The notes under the pieces were generated by a model. The model saw only the letters and a list, made by a program, of their open reading frames with translations, ran no database searches and had not been told where the DNA came from. From contig OX457043.1 of NCBI GenBank assembly GCA_949752735.1, positions 41,846,087 to 41,910,086 of the forward strand: DNA of 64,000 nucleotides, read 5' to 3'. The translations under genes and the position numbers were made by a program. The DNA is from Lumbricus terrestris (lineage: Eukaryota > Annelida > Clitellata > Crassiclitellata > Lumbricidae). Every line of letters starts with the position of its first letter. Positions within the stretch are counted from its first letter, which is position 1. Positions 33,706-44,100 of the stretch are shown piece after piece.

Positions 33706-35412
33706 TCAGCTGCAGTCGACGATCATCGGTCGACCGCTCGCCGTCGACACCGACCGTCGATCCGACTCCCTCAGCTCCTCCGTCGACTTGCTGCTTTCCC
33801 TCTTCCGCTCCGTCCTCTGCTTCGCAACGACGGCGTGCTTCATGATCAGCCAGAACAGCTCGAGCATCTCCGTTATCGTGATGACGGAGATCCCGATCCA
33901 CAATCCCAGCTGACCGCCGATGTCCGAGACGAGCTGACTCAGTTCGTAGTCGGGCGACTCCTGCGTGATGATGACGTTGTTGTCGGCGACGTAGACGTTC
34001 AGTCGGGCGAAGTCCTTGATCGCCTCCTCGCGGTTCTTGTCGGAGAAGTACTCGGCGACGGTGTCGTACTTCGGCGTGCCCTCGAAGCGTTGCGTGAAGT
34101 TCGTGATGTAGAAGATGTCGATGAAGGCCGCGTCGCCCTCGTAGCCGGACGTCGGCCACTTCGAGAGGCTGTAGCTGACGTCGTAGATGACCTCGTGACA
34201 CGGCGGATGGCAAAGGCATTTCCCGGTCAGCGTGGTATTGCGCGTGACGAAGTCCCGGACCTGTCTGGCGCATTGGATGCGTTCGTTCAGATGCTGGAGG
34301 GCCTCGATGCAACTCTCCGAAACGGTGAACATGCAGCTGTCGGGCAGGAAGTCGTCCAGTCGGCATTTCTTGATGCCCTCCGTCGCGACGGATGGTAGGG
34401 AGACGTCGTAGCAGCCACACGCCTGGATGACGTGTCGTTGAAGGCACATTTTCATGCAGTCCATCATGCGATACCCGTGGCCCTGACCCGCCGTGCAGTC
34501 CCCGTGCGGTGGACCGACGCGAACGTTCTTACGCGGTCTGATGCCCAGAGAGACGGAGTACCCGGGTGGGATGTCGTAGCCCTCCGTCAGCGGGAAAGGC
34601 TTCGAGTCGGGCGGGTGGACGACGACCCGGACTCCGTCGCTGGCCGACACCGGACTGCGCGACTCATGCAGACCGGGCAGGAGTAGGATACCCTCGTTGC
34701 GGTCGAGCATTCCACTTCCGGTCAGCAGGATGGCCGACCAGCCGTTCTCGATGCCTTCGGACAGGGCCTGGAGCCGGCGCGAGTCGTTGCGCGGCAGGCT
34801 GTAGGTGTAGCAGTTGAAGTAGTACGGGTCGAAGAACTTCGTGAAGTCGGTCTTCAGGTTGCAGGGGTTCCCTCCGAAGAAACAGCTGACGACGAACTGG
34901 TCGAGCTGGATGGCGGCCGACGAGACGACGTCCTCGCGGATGTTCGACGACAGCGTCGTTCTGGAGAAGACCTCCTGGAACTCCTTCGTGTAGTTGAACT
35001 GAACTGCGCTCTCGTTCCACATGCGCGTGTAGCGAGCGACGTAGCGCATGTAGGCGCTGATGAACGGGTCGTCGGTGGCGTTGATGTGCGGGATGGCGTC
35101 GCCCGACGTCTCGATGAACATCCGGTTGATCTGGTTGAGCACGTAGAAGTCGAGGTTGCGCATGTTGCAGAGGGAGACGGCGGGGAAGGGCACGGAGATG
35201 GGCACGACCTCAACGGTCACCTTCTTCGGGTAGGAGAAGTAGCGCGTGAGGATCTCCGTCAGCTGGGCGAAGAACATGAGACCGGCCACCAGGCAGATGA
35301 CGGACCAGACGATCCGACCGAACAGGGACCGGGCGAGGATGATCTTCGGGACCCCGTGCATCGTCGTCTGGTTGGCAAAGACGGTCAGCTCCTCCATTGC
35401 TCGCTTCATCAT
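33706..35412 (-). CDS. DEG/ENaC-family sodium/cation channel, complete, single exon
   Basis: A subunit of the trimeric DEG/ENaC (ASIC, FaNaC, degenerin) plasma-membrane channels. From the ATG at 35412 it has 568 residues, within the family range. A longer frame opens at a GTG (35421), unlikely as a start. Landmarks: HG gating motif 19-20; TM1 about 31-52; FPAVSLCN 76-83; a cysteine-rich ectodomain with several N-glycosylation sequons; CLCHPPC 399-405 followed by YDVSYSLSKWP; DIGGQLGLWIGIS 497-509 holding the pre-TM2 degenerin position and the GxS selectivity filter; TM2 about 503-525; a short charged C-tail ending IVDCS. No frameshift or stop interrupts it and there are no introns, so it is probably functional. 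It is GC- and CpG-rich against AT-rich flanks. The ligand (proton, peptide or mechanical) cannot be told from sequence. Confidence 0.95.
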   Translation of the reverse strand: MMKRAMEELTVFANQTTMHGVPKIILARSLFGRIVWSVICLVAGLMFFAQLTEILTRYFSYPKKVTVEVVPISVPFPAVSLCNMRNLDFYVLNQINRMFIETSGDAIPHINATDDPFISAYMRYVARYTRMWNESAVQFNYTKEFQEVFSRTTLSSNIREDVVSSAAIQLDQFVVSCFFGGNPCNLKTDFTKFFDPYYFNCYTYSLPRNDSRRLQALSEGIENGWSAILLTGSGMLDRNEGILLLPGLHESRSPVSASDGVRVVVHPPDSKPFPLTEGYDIPPGYSVSLGIRPRKNVRVGPPHGDCTAGQGHGYRMMDCMKMCLQRHVIQACGCYDVSLPSVATEGIKKCRLDDFLPDSCMFTVSESCIEALQHLNERIQCARQVRDFVTRNTTLTGKCLCHPPCHEVIYDVSYSLSKWPTSGYEGDAAFIDIFYITNFTQRFEGTPKYDTVAEYFSDKNREEAIKDFARLNVYVADNNVIITQESPDYELSQLVSDIGGQLGLWIGISVITITEMLELFWLIMKHAVVAKQRTERKRESSKSTEELRESDRRSVSTASGRPMIVDCS

Positions 35413-35660
35413 CGCGGTCACTCCAAGTGATGACAGCCACTGCTCGACGCATCAACATCAACAATGGACCCAGCCTCTGTCGTCGTTCTCCGCTGTTGCT
35501 GTTTCCTCTCTTCTAAATCACTGAAACATATGTACCGACTTTCATCAGGCAAAAGTATCACTTGGTATTCGAGTGCAACTCGAGTACAGATTTTAAGTAC
35601 CTGCACTCGTACTTATGACATAATAAGTGCTTTCATTCGCTAAATTCATTATTCGTTAAA
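35413..35660 (-). promoter_or_regulatory. 5' flank of the channel gene
   Basis: About 250 bases separate the channel ATG from a LINE 3' end. No convincing TATA box is seen. GTGCAACTCGAGTAC / CTCGTACTT repeats near 35570-35615 form a loose inverted repeat. An upstream non-coding exon cannot be excluded. Confidence 0.3.
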
Positions 35661-35665
35661 TGAAT

Positions 35666-36105
35666 TTGTATAGGCTCTCTTCAAGGGAACTACTCAGAGG
35701 CGCTCCCAACCTCAGCCGGCAAAATAAAGTTATCTTAAGATGAGAGAAGAATGCCTGAGGAGTTCTAGAAAGGGAGACGAGCATCTGGGAGAGGCCATTC
35801 TGGGTCCCAACCTCAGCGCTGCCAAATAAAACAGTCTTAAGATGAGAGACGAAAATGCCTGAGAAGTAGCTATAGAAATTGAGCAGAATGTCAAGGGAAG
35901 CCATTCTGGGTCGCGGGTCCTACCACCGAGAAGGCACTGTTCTGCATAGGGTGGAGGCAAGAAGTGAGAACTGAAGTGGCGAGCACTATGAGTAGGGCTG
36001 CAGAGCTTGCAGGAAGACAGGCAGGAGCGAGGACTTGCAGGCAGCGCCAGACTAGAGCAGCGATCCTTTGAAAATCACTAGTAGTTTCAACACGCATTGC
36101 AAGAG
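35666..36105 (-). pseudogene. LINE ORF2 3' end with an internal ~100-bp duplication
   Basis: The minus strand encodes NSAFSVVGPATQNGFP, the LINE C-terminal block, and ends LRLGAPLSSSLEESLYKFI. The segment 35707-35808 (CCCAACCTCAGC ... CCATTCTGGGT) is repeated imperfectly at 35808-35912. Same orientation as the channel gene and just upstream of it. Confidence 0.7.
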
Positions 36106-36109
36106 GTTT

Positions 36110-36800
36110 CTATGATATATAGTTAGCTTTAACCCACCATATTGCTGCTATGACAACGCTCACACTTTTAATGACCCAACAGCCGTTTTGTTTGCATTGC
36201 TGGCGTAGTCCCATAAATGCAGATTAACTGTGGGGACCAAGAACTATAGGCTATTTCGATCATAATGATAATGACGATTAACTTGCATAGTAATCAGCCT
36301 CTGATGCATCGCGGCTAATGAGCTTATGGGACAAATACAATAAGGTCGTTTTGTTGATTTTGGTGTCTTTCCTTACGGGTCTGCACCTTATATCTCATGG
36401 CAGACATGCATATTATATAATATACACATTAATATACACTATATATCACACTTGATATCTAAGGAACAAATATTCGTCTAGAATGGAGATATATTTATGC
36501 CATAGATTTGGTCTGGAATGACATAATATTTCGTGGCTAAGCATTGGACTGAGAATATTATGCAATGCATATTCCGTTCAATGCGAATATTGCGCATAAG
36601 AGTCAACATAATAGCCTATATCCTATAGAATAACGTTATATATGCGAGAAATGATCCCTGCCGTTCTCTTGTTGCAGAGCACTGAACTCAATTTGAATCG
36701 TTTGTGTGAGGCACATAAATGAAATATTATATTAAGTGTCTTCATCCGTATTGAACACGAATCTATGTAAGTATAATTATATTAACGTATATACTATGCA
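36110..36800. other. No gene seen
   Basis: AT-rich intergenic DNA. Confidence 0.45.
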
Positions 36801-36911
36801 TGTGTGCACATGAGTGCGTATGATCATGGATGCCAGGATGTGTGTAAACAGATATACGCACTGTTTTTACGCAGCATACATGCATGGCATGTTACATTGT
36901 ATATATTATGC

Positions 36912-36912
<1 letters not shown>

Positions 36913-36944
<32 letters not shown>

Positions 36945-37086
36945 TGTATGTATGTATGTATGTATGTATGTATGTATGTATGTATGTATGTATGTATGTA
37001 TGTATGTATGTATGTATGTATGTATGTATGTATGTATGTATGTATGTATGTATGTATGTATGTATGTATGTATGTATGTATGTATG
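36913..37086. repeat. (TATG)n microsatellite abutting a LINE 3' end
   Basis: About 43 nearly perfect TATG units. On the minus strand this is (CATA)n directly after the AAGTCAAGTAAGTCA tail of the LINE at 37087. Confidence 0.95.
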
Positions 37087-37440
37087 ACTTACTTGACTTA
37101 CTTGACTTATGGCCCTGGCGAAGCTTTCGCCCGCATCAGCCGCTCCTTTATGGATAGCCTCCAGTCATCCCTGTCCTGTGCTCTCCGCGTCGCCTCTCCC
37201 ACGGTTAGTCCCATCTCCTGGCAATCCTCTTCTGCCACATCTATCCATCGCTTCCTGGGTCTGCCTCTTCTCCTCTTCCCATGCACATATCCCTGCAATG
37301 CCACCTTTGGATATCTTCCACTTTTCATTCTGACGACATGTCCAAAGTACCGCATTATCCATATTGAAGTTTCCTGATCGATCGGATTGTAGGGCGACTG
37401 ATCAAGTCTCTCCCTCTTCCCCTGGTTCAGATTTAGCCAG
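37087..37440 (-). pseudogene. LINE ORF2 C-terminal fragment (FGHVxR type)
   Basis: Open on the minus strand: IWIMRYFGHVVRMKSGRYPK, then GKRRRGRPRKRWIDVAEED and AQDRDDWR. This is the C-terminal block common to many LINE ORF2 proteins (WFGHVxRM...RGRPxKRW...DRxxWR). 5' truncated and short, so a dead copy, but the frame is intact over about 115 codons. Confidence 0.8.
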
Positions 37441-37639
37441 GACCGGGTCCTGTTGCCCGGGAGAGACGACGAGGACGTACTGAACCACCTCCCCCATATA
37501 TGTATGTATGTATGTACGTATGTATGTGCATGGTATGCACGAAAATATTATGTTTGTATGCATAATTGCGTATTTACCTGAGGTCCTTTTGCACCTTGGT
37601 CTGATCCTTACCTGCAAGGGTCTTTGGTAAAGAAGTAAA

Positions 37640-37812
37640 AGAAGACGAGTCTATAGGCCCAAAAATGTAAGAAAGAGGACAAAGAAGAGGGCAGGCTAAG
37701 TAACAAGCAAAGGGGACGGAGGTTATATAAATATAGTACATGGCAATGCAGAAGGCAAGAAATAAGGCAATAAGAAGTATGGAGAAGGCAAAACAACTGC
37801 AACGAAAGTGGT
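37640..37812. repeat. A/G-rich (AAGGCAA-type) degenerate array, segment 1
   Basis: GAGGGCAGG, AAGGCAAGAAATAAGGCAAT and GGAGAAGGCAAAAC units. The same character resumes at about 38790-39182 and 39764-39910. Confidence 0.55.
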
Positions 37813-37813
37813 C

Positions 37814-38790
37814 AGGACCGGATTAACAAATGTGGGGGCCCTGTCCAGCAAAACGGTGGGACCCCAATCTTGCAGAATGCAACAGAATCATGGCACACAA
37901 AACGTGTTTAGCCTATATTCTGCGAATCAACATTCGACTGTATTATTCATTTGTTCCTTTTCTGCAATATCAACATCAACAGGTCTTTTCATATTCTAGT
38001 CTAGTGCTCAAGTATACATGTATATAACATTATATAACATATAAGCTTACACCTTTTCGGTTTAGGAATAATAGACGGATTCATGATCAGACTTTTTTTA
38101 ACTTCTGGACATAATCAGGGCACTCATAACAGTAAACGGTGCAGAAGCAATTTATGCCACAAATAAATTCTTGGCAGGAAAATATTTCTGAGAGCCCTGT
38201 GGCAGGACAACGACCAGGACAGAGGTTTTTTTACCAGGACATAATATTATTTCCTTGATTTGCCCTAGTGTAGTGCTGTGCCGCCGCTGATCACGAACTA
38301 ACATATTTTGGCGGTTACGCCAGTAGCACACATAATAAATCTGGTAAAAGCAAAGAGTGTATACTGTACACTGTGTACAGTGTACACAATGATCATATTG
38401 AATCCATTTCATAATGCACAGCATAGCATTTGAATTCCGATCGGGTGAGAAATTAAGTTTAAATAAGCAATTAAAACTGATAGCTCTAACTAGCATTTCT
38501 GACTGATTTCAAGATCAATCTGCCTGTAAATGGAAACTCCAAAAAGGGCCGAAATGGAAACTCCATAAGGGCCGCCACACATGTGCAAAAGTTGTAGGCT
38601 ATCTGTTAAGATCAGTAGTTTTCGGATAAATTAATCTGACAGAATGTTCTGAGATTTTTTTACTCATTTTACTATTGTAATTAAAAATGATGAAAAATAT
38701 TCCTATTGCATGTGTGGGGTGCCCATAATATGCTGGGGCCTTTGCCGGGCCCCTGTTTGGCCGAACATTTTGAACATGCTTTAATCTGAA
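37814..38790. mobile_element. Probable DNA-transposon insertion (CAGGACCGGATTAA end)
   Basis: The left end CAGGACCGGATTAAC with GGGGGCCCTGTCC and a right side with GGGGCCTTTGCCGGGCCCC are typical of hAT-like elements. It interrupts the A/G-rich array. The right terminus is decayed and no TSD is seen. Confidence 0.4.
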
Positions 38791-39182
38791 GATGGCAAGA
38801 AAAGTCTAAAGAGAAGGCAACCATGAAGGCATTTTAAGTGACCAAAAACAAGACTATACAGAATGACATAGGGCTTATACGTAAGAAAGTAAAAAAGAAA
38901 ATAATAAAAATTGTATTGAAGCAAAGCATGGAGCAAACAAAACCGCAAGAAACTAGAAGATGAAAGCTAAGAAGGTGAAAGAAAAAGGGAAGGATTACAG
39001 GCAAAGAAGAAGGTAAATAGCAAGGCTCTAAGTGAAAAGCGGCGACGAATGCAAAAAAGGTTGTAAAGACAAAGGCCAAGCAGAAGGCAAGTAGAAAATG
39101 AGAAAGTATAGGGCCTAGTTATAAAGAAGAACTCGCAGAAGACGGCGAAAAAAGGCAGAGTAGTGAGTGTAAAGATTAGAAG
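38790..39182. repeat. A/G-rich degenerate array, segment 2
   Basis: AAGAAGGTAAATAGCAAGG and AAGGCCAAGCAGAAGGCAAG units. Its right end is an 8-bp TSD. Confidence 0.55.
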
Positions 39183-39763
39183 CAAAGCTCGAGGGTACGT
39201 ACCATACGTATTCTATTTTGTGAAAGGTACGCACGTATTTTAACGTACCCTATTTTAGGGAAACGTAAACAATAATAAAATACGTTAAAATCGCCATTGC
39301 TCATTAAAAGAATGTTCAATTTAATTTAAGCAAACAATTACAGCCAAGTAGCCTATACAGCGTAGTGAATTGCTGCAATGCTATATCGTAGATCTATATG
39401 TTTGTCTAGCATACATTGCACTTAATGCACTAGTTAATATCAGTTAGTCGGCTCAGTTCTGCTGCAGCACCTAAAAGTCCAACTCCAAGGAAAAGGTTGA
39501 ACAGTTGCATTCAATTAATTTATATTATAACAGAAGAATTTATCGAATTAAATTTACTGCTACGCTACAGGAAATACCTATTTCAACGACGCATACTGTT
39601 GACTGCATGTATACGTACATGTAGGCTATGGGTCACCGAGTAAGCCATAAACAAAATTTTCATGCACATGTATGGTACGTACCATACGCGTATTGTATTT
39701 TTTGAAAGGTACGTACGTATTTTAACGTATTCTATTTTAGGGTACGCGTACCCTCGAGCTATG
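39183..39763. mobile_element. 581-bp hAT-like MITE (CWAAGCTCGAGGG-type end)
   Basis: Termini CAAAGCTCGAGGGTACG and CGTACCCTCGAGCTATG differ at one position. The exact TSD ATTAGAAG lies at 39175-39182 and 39764-39771. Subterminal repeats GAAAGGTACG and ACGTATTTTAACGTA occur at both ends. Confidence 0.88.
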
Positions 39764-39939
39764 ATTAGAAGGTAATTGAAAAAGCAACGAAGAAGAAGAC
39801 AAAGAATAAGCGCTTAACTTAAGACACGAAGCAAGGTAGCTAAAAAAGAACAAAGGCGACAAATAGGAATGGCATAAGTAAAAAAGTTAAGTAAAAATAT
39901 GAAAAGGATACTCGACTGTCAATGACGCCAAACTCCGGG

Positions 39940-40152
39940 CTATGTCGGACCCTTGTGACTGAACAGTAAATTGATTTCAGATTCAGCCACACTTCCTAGT
40001 CTACCGTCTAAATATCGCCTAATAAATTCGTGATGGCCTCGTCGTCTTGCTTTTATCTCCGCGAGGAATAAGTCATTATCCTCTACACGACCGATTTCGC
40101 GCATGGCTGACGCCGCTTCGAAGAAACCAATCGAGACTTGCACGTCACACAT
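39940..40152 (-). CDS. Unrecognised 70-codon frame, possible first exon
   Basis: Starts MCDVQVSIGFFEAASAMREI at a well-placed ATG (GGCC before it) and is rich in charged residues (KARRRGHHEFIRRYLDGRLG), unlike the low-complexity frames nearby. A GT at GACG|GTAGAC (about 40010) could be a donor. I recognise no family. It may be a first exon or chance. Confidence 0.25.
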   Translation of the reverse strand: MCDVQVSIGFFEAASAMREIGRVEDNDLFLAEIKARRRGHHEFIRRYLDGRLGSVAESEINLLFSHKGPT

Positions 40153-40734
40153 GGCCTGCCTTACCGCATGTCTCCAGCCATAATATCAATCACCGACTGC
40201 CGTGAACCATACTTAGATGCGAGTCCCGCTGCTTCCACTGTAACTACCGAAATGTCATGACACCCGACGACTTAGTATCTCCCAGAGACCGGTATTTATC
40301 AATCCGAAAAAAGAGCCTATAACGCGAAGACCGCTTCAAGTCTTCTCCCGTAGGCTGTATCTCGGAGTCGCAGACTTACGATAGATCTATATCGTGTTTA
40401 CGACTCTCCTATGGCAACGGCTATGTACGACCCTCGTCAGTTTTAACGGTAGTTCAATAGCCGACCGTTGCACTGCATCAAACGTGTGCGTGCATTCCTA
40501 GCCATTTTGTCTCCTTGATGTTTTCCTCATGCTAACAATCATGTTAGTCCTATCCTGATTCAAACGATGCATTTCTCGTAATTGTTTGGCTGTGTTATAG
40601 GCAGGCACTTCGAGACAGCCGATTATCACTTAAAATATTAATTTTTTATCATTCCATTTCTTTTGCGCTATAAAAATTCCATGATTTCTCAATCTTTAAA
40701 AAAATTAAATTTTTATTCTATAATTATAGTGAGG

Positions 40735-41795
40735 AATGGGGCGAGGACAAGATTGTCATTGATGATAGTGTGATGGTGGAGGTGGATGCTTTCTGCTATG
40801 CAGTTTAATAACAGTGGATATATATCAGCAGCTGCTACAGGTAAATAAAGATGCCTATACGGAAGGCAAATGTGCTTTTGGAATGCTTGGCCAGATATGG
40901 AAGAGGAATGGATGCAGTCTCAGCGTTAAGATAGACTTACGGTGCAATAGTCTTGAGTAGACATATAGATAGATCAGAGATAATATGTGGCCGATGACAG
41001 TGGCGAACAACAGAAGATTGGAGGCAGCACATCATAGATGGCTGAGAAGAATTCCATACGGATGTCATGGCGTGACAGGGTAAATAACAAGACCATAAGA
41101 AAGAGAGGATTGGGCAAGAGGATTTAGCAAACATCACAAGTTAAGACGAAGACTAAGGTGGTTCGGTCATGTCTTTCGCAAGGACGAAGATCGCAAAGTC
41201 AAACGGGTGATGTCCTGGAATACTGGAAGAAAGAAAGAAGGAAGAAGAACATAGAAGAACTACCATGGTAGACCACTATTAGAGGCGACCTGGGCTGTTT
41301 GGATATATCTTTGGACGAGGCCAGGGAACTGGGGATGGACAGGGACGAGTGGAGGAGATGCGTTGCACGATCTGTAGACAGTGGCGGCGCTAGGGGTCCT
41401 AGGGGGCTAAACCCGCCCCCACTAAAAAGGGCCATCCTTTTTTCCCTCATGTAAAAATAAAATATTTCCACGATTAACCCTCTTTGGGCCTCCCCAAATA
41501 AGTGTAAAGGTACGCACGAGGTTTGCCAGACAGTTTTGGCGGACTATGAAAAGGCGCTATTTTCGAAGATTTCGATCAAAATATGACTAAAAAAAGGTCG
41601 TTAGAAATTTTGACGGCGGAAATGGAAAATTTTCTTCCGATTTTAGTCGATGACTAAAAAAAGGTCGTCAGAAATTTTGGCGACTGAAAACGGAAATTTT
41701 TTCCGAACATCCAGTCCCCCAAAACGAAAATTCTGGCGCCGCCACTATCTGTAGACCTGCTACACGGAAAGGACTACATGTAAGTAAGCTTAATA
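40735..41795 (+). pseudogene. LINE ORF2 3' portion, split by a MITE
   Basis: Translations give RRLRWFGHVFRKDEDRK, then after a frameshift DLGCLDISLDEARELGMDRD and EWRRCVARSVD. Earlier DDSVMVEVDAFCY resembles the VDEFCYLG block. The frame continues after the MITE (41379-41747) as LLHGKDYM. Decayed by several stops. Confidence 0.75.
41379..41747. mobile_element. 369-bp hAT-like MITE nested in a LINE
   Basis: Termini CAGTGGCGGCG and CGCCGCCACTA. The exact TSD TCTGTAGA lies at 41371-41378 and 41748-41755. Internal duplicated motif GACTAAAAAAAGGTCGT. Confidence 0.9.
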
Positions 41796-42245
41796 TAAGC
41801 ATAGTGACGTTATGGGTTGCATGGAAAAGGTAAGACGATGCATGGAAAAGTTCTTCTTGGCATGTCTGCTGCTTTTGATACATCGCTCTGAATTCAACGA
41901 AACATTGTTTATTAATTATGAGCATTTATATAGCGCCCCGATGTACCATGCTCCGAAGCAAACATACCAAACGACGTCATCTGATATCTTTATTATGCGC
42001 AAATATTTTCGTTAGTGAATTCCTTGATACTATACGATCAAGCCTCGACGTTTGTACAGCATACGCAGAGCACTTCGACTGATCTATAGTGTTTTAGCTG
42101 CATTTTATCCACTGTTGTAGGTAACAGTGACTGAGCGCCATCTTCACTCGAGTTGCTCAAAGGTTGCAAAGTAAATGCTCTGACGCGAACATATTCACGC
42201 GTGTACAATACATTACATTACATGCATTGCTTATCAGATAATTAT

Positions 42246-42440
42246 GTGGGGTGCGTTGGTGTCGGGGTATCTGCGTTGCCTTGGAGCTGGAAGGTTGCCG
42301 TTTCGAATCCACCTCAAGCCTCCACGTAGGAATCCTGAGCACGTCCTTTAGGCCTACTCGTATTTGCTCATGCGCTTCGCTGTAGTCGGGAGCGCCTCTG
42401 AGTATTAATGTTGAAGGAGGCGCTTTGACAAGTGCTCAAA
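42246..42440 (+). mobile_element. SINE family A, copy 6, followed by a CATA array
   Basis: Diverged head and B-box GTTTCGAATCC, then a tail GGGAGCGCCTCTGAGT. It ends in AAACACACATGCATACATA and runs straight into the microsatellite at 42441. Confidence 0.82.
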
Positions 42441-42627
42441 CACACATGCATACATACATACATACATACATACATACATACATACATACATACATACATA
42501 CATACATACATACATACATACATACATACATACATACATACATACATACATACATACATACATACATACATACATACATACATACATACATACATACATA
42601 CATACATACATACATACATACATACAT
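42441..42627. repeat. (CATA)n microsatellite between two SINEs
   Basis: About 46 nearly perfect units, beginning at the tail of SINE copy 6 and ending at the head of copy 7. Confidence 0.95.
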
Positions 42628-42845
42628 GTGGGGCGCGGTGGTGTAGTGGTGGCGTCGTTGCCTTGAAGCCGGAAGGTTCGGGGTTCGAATCCACCTCGCC
42701 GCGTAAGGACCTTGGGCAAGTCCTTCACTCACAATTGCTCAGCGCTTCGGCGTGAAACTCCGATGCAGTGTACGCTCTGCATTCGGGAGCGCCTCTGAGT
42801 AGAGAGCTTGAAGGGGCGCTATAACAAGTGCACATACAAACAAAT
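42628..42845 (+). mobile_element. SINE family A, copy 7, followed by the largest CATA array
   Basis: Best-preserved copy: GGCGCGGTGGTGTAGTGG head, B-box GGTTCGAATCC, core CTTGGGCAAGTCCTTCAC, tail GAGTAGAGAGCTTGAAGGGG, then CACATACAAACAAATACATA leading directly into the array. Confidence 0.9.
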
Positions 42846-43008
42846 ACATACATACATACATACATACATACATACATACATACATACATACATACATACA
42901 TACATACATACACACATACATACATACATACATACATATGTACATATGTACATACGTACATATGTACATACATACATACATACATACAAACATACATACA
43001 TACATACA

Positions 43009-43040
<32 letters not shown>

Positions 43041-43112
43041 CATGCATACATGCACACACACACATACATACATACATACATACATATGTACATACGTACA
43101 TATGTACATACA

Positions 43113-43146
<34 letters not shown>

Positions 43147-43310
43147 CATGCATACATGCACACACATACATACATGCATGCATACATACATTCATACATA
43201 CGTACATACGTACATATGTACATACATACATACATACATACATACATACACACATACATACATACATACATACATACATACTTATGTACATACGTACATA
43301 TGTACATACA

Positions 43311-43344
<34 letters not shown>

Positions 43345-43520
43345 CATGCATACATGCACACACATACATACATGCTTGCATACATACATTCATACATACG
43401 TTCATACGTACATACGTACATATGTACATACATACATACATACATACATACATACATACATACATACATACATACATACATACATACATACATACATACA
43501 TACATACATACATACATACA

Positions 43521-43554
<34 letters not shown>

Positions 43555-43739
43555 CATGCATACATGCACACACATACATACATGCTTGCATACATGCATT
43601 CATACATACGTACATACGTACATATGTACATACATACATACAATCAATCATACATACATATGTACGTACGTACGTACATGCATACATACATACATACATA
43701 CATGCATACATACATACAATACATACATACATACATACA

Positions 43740-43773
<34 letters not shown>

Positions 43774-44100
43774 CATGCATACATGCACACACATACATAC
43801 ATGCTTGCATACATACATTCATACATACGTACATACGTACATATGTACATACATACATACAATCAATCATACATACATATGTACGTACGTACGTACATGC
43901 ATACATACATACATACATACATGCATACATACATACAATACATACATACATATATACATTCATACATACATACATACATACATACATACATACATACATA
44001 CATACATACATACATACATACATACATACATACATTCATACATACATACATACATACATACATACATACATACATACATACATACATACATACATACATA
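42846..44100. repeat. 1.25-kb (CATA)n array with higher-order structure
   Basis: A composite block (TATACATGCATACATGCACA and neighbours) recurs near 43036, 43141, 43340, 43549 and 43767, spaced about 105, 199, 209 and 218 bp, with GTAC-rich and AATCAATCATAC sub-blocks. Frames of up to 464 codons are repeat translation. Confidence 0.95.

Noticed and set aside
35413..35421. Channel start at 35421
   Set aside because: The codon there is GTG; the first ATG in frame is at 35412 and is the better eukaryotic start.
33581..35464. Several long frames overlapping the channel gene on both strands
   Set aside because: Shadows caused by high GC; only the frame ending at 33706 has DEG/ENaC motifs.
42628..42700. 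Functional tRNA gene
   Set aside because: A- and B-box-like motifs belong to a SINE head; no full cloverleaf with paired acceptor stem is seen.
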